A stretch of DNA of 64,000 nucleotides from Waddliaceae bacterium (GTDB lineage: Bacteria > Chlamydiota > Chlamydiia > Chlamydiales > GCA-2709385). The notes under the pieces were generated by a model, which worked only from the letters and a program-made list of their open reading frames with translations, had not been told where the DNA came from and did not search any database. The position numbers and the translations under genes are program-made. Below, one piece after another: positions 63,928-64,000 of the stretch. The stretch lies in assembly GCA_002709385.1 (NCBI GenBank), contig PAQS01000039.1, positions 55,761 to 119,760 on the forward strand. Reading direction: 5' to 3'. Position 1 is the first letter of the stretch. Each line of letters begins with the position of its first letter.

Positions 63928-64000
63928 TTGGCGACGACCTACTCTTCCACACTCTTGAATGCAGTACCATCGGCGATGAAGGGCTTAACTTCTAAGTTCG
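63928..64000 (-). rRNA. rrf: 5S ribosomal RNA, 3' part
   Basis: The minus-strand sequence reads as the 3' half of a 5S rRNA: a run with AAGCCCTTC...GCCGATGGTACTGC, then GTGGAAGAGTAGGTCGTCGCC. The first 40-45 bases of the molecule lie beyond the window. Presumably 23S and 16S genes precede it off the right edge. The 3' end is approximate. Confidence 0.95.

Overview
The window looks like part of the chromosome of an environmental, amoeba-type member of the Chlamydiae. This is inferred from gene content and order, not from a database search. There is a dnaN-recF block beside smpB, and a maf / HEAT-repeat lipoprotein / LptD-like run that recalls a Chlamydia trachomatis gene order. There is also a DASS-type dicarboxylate transporter, Inc-like bilobed hydrophobic proteins, and many large unrecognised coiled-coil proteins. 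The DNA is AT-rich, and the intergenic regions are extremely so. The genome is richer than that of the animal-pathogenic Chlamydia: it carries purN-purF, acetyl-CoA synthetase, a full-length Ada protein, a copper P-type ATPase and a peptidoglycan-recycling operon.

Layout. 0.5-9 kb: a possible winged-helix protein, recF and dnaN (minus strand), smpB-rlmH, a small membrane protein, a YjjX-type NTPase, and a PIN/TRAM-acpS operon. 9-18 kb: an envelope operon (maf, HEAT-repeat lipoprotein, LptD-like porin), a prenyl synthase, an Ste24-type protease and a GIY-YIG protein. 18-21 kb: two paralogous minus-strand membrane proteins whose C-terminal domain carries His and Cys motifs like those of clan CD (caspase/CHAT) proteases. 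21-29 kb: guaA-acs, a tandem pair of small helical paralogs, the DASS transporter and ada. 29.6-34.6 kb: a four-gene minus-strand operon holding NagZ, a MurQ-sugar kinase fusion, an unknown protein and a cupin protein. 34.9-40.4 kb: two very long proteins that share a C-terminal module. 40.5-43.4 kb: a lipoprotein and copA. 43.5-48.2 kb: three tandem paralogs with the complete catalytic set of the pentein (arginine/agmatine deiminase) superfamily. 48.4-59.4 kb: three very long helical proteins (716, 1314 and 1497 residues), the largest with a six-cysteine hydrophobic patch. 59.5-64 kb: an ACC deaminase-like enzyme, purN-purF, an outer-membrane barrel, and the 3' end of a 5S rRNA gene entering from the right edge.

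Intergenic DNA is populated by at least two dispersed repeat families. One has half-sites resembling GGATTAGGTAGCCATTGGAG and usually occurs as short palindromes. In one place it forms the inverted ends of a roughly 270-bp MITE-like element. The other has a 35-bp core beginning AAACGCGGCGA, arranged as inverted pairs after genes.

The most interesting candidates for undescribed biology are the Inc-like caspase-fold pair, the pentein triplet (with a 12-bp perfect inverted repeat against the first start codon), the cupin/MurQ-kinase/NagZ operon, and the giant coiled-coil cluster. All functional claims for these rest on motifs visible in the translations. Secretion into a host is inference only.
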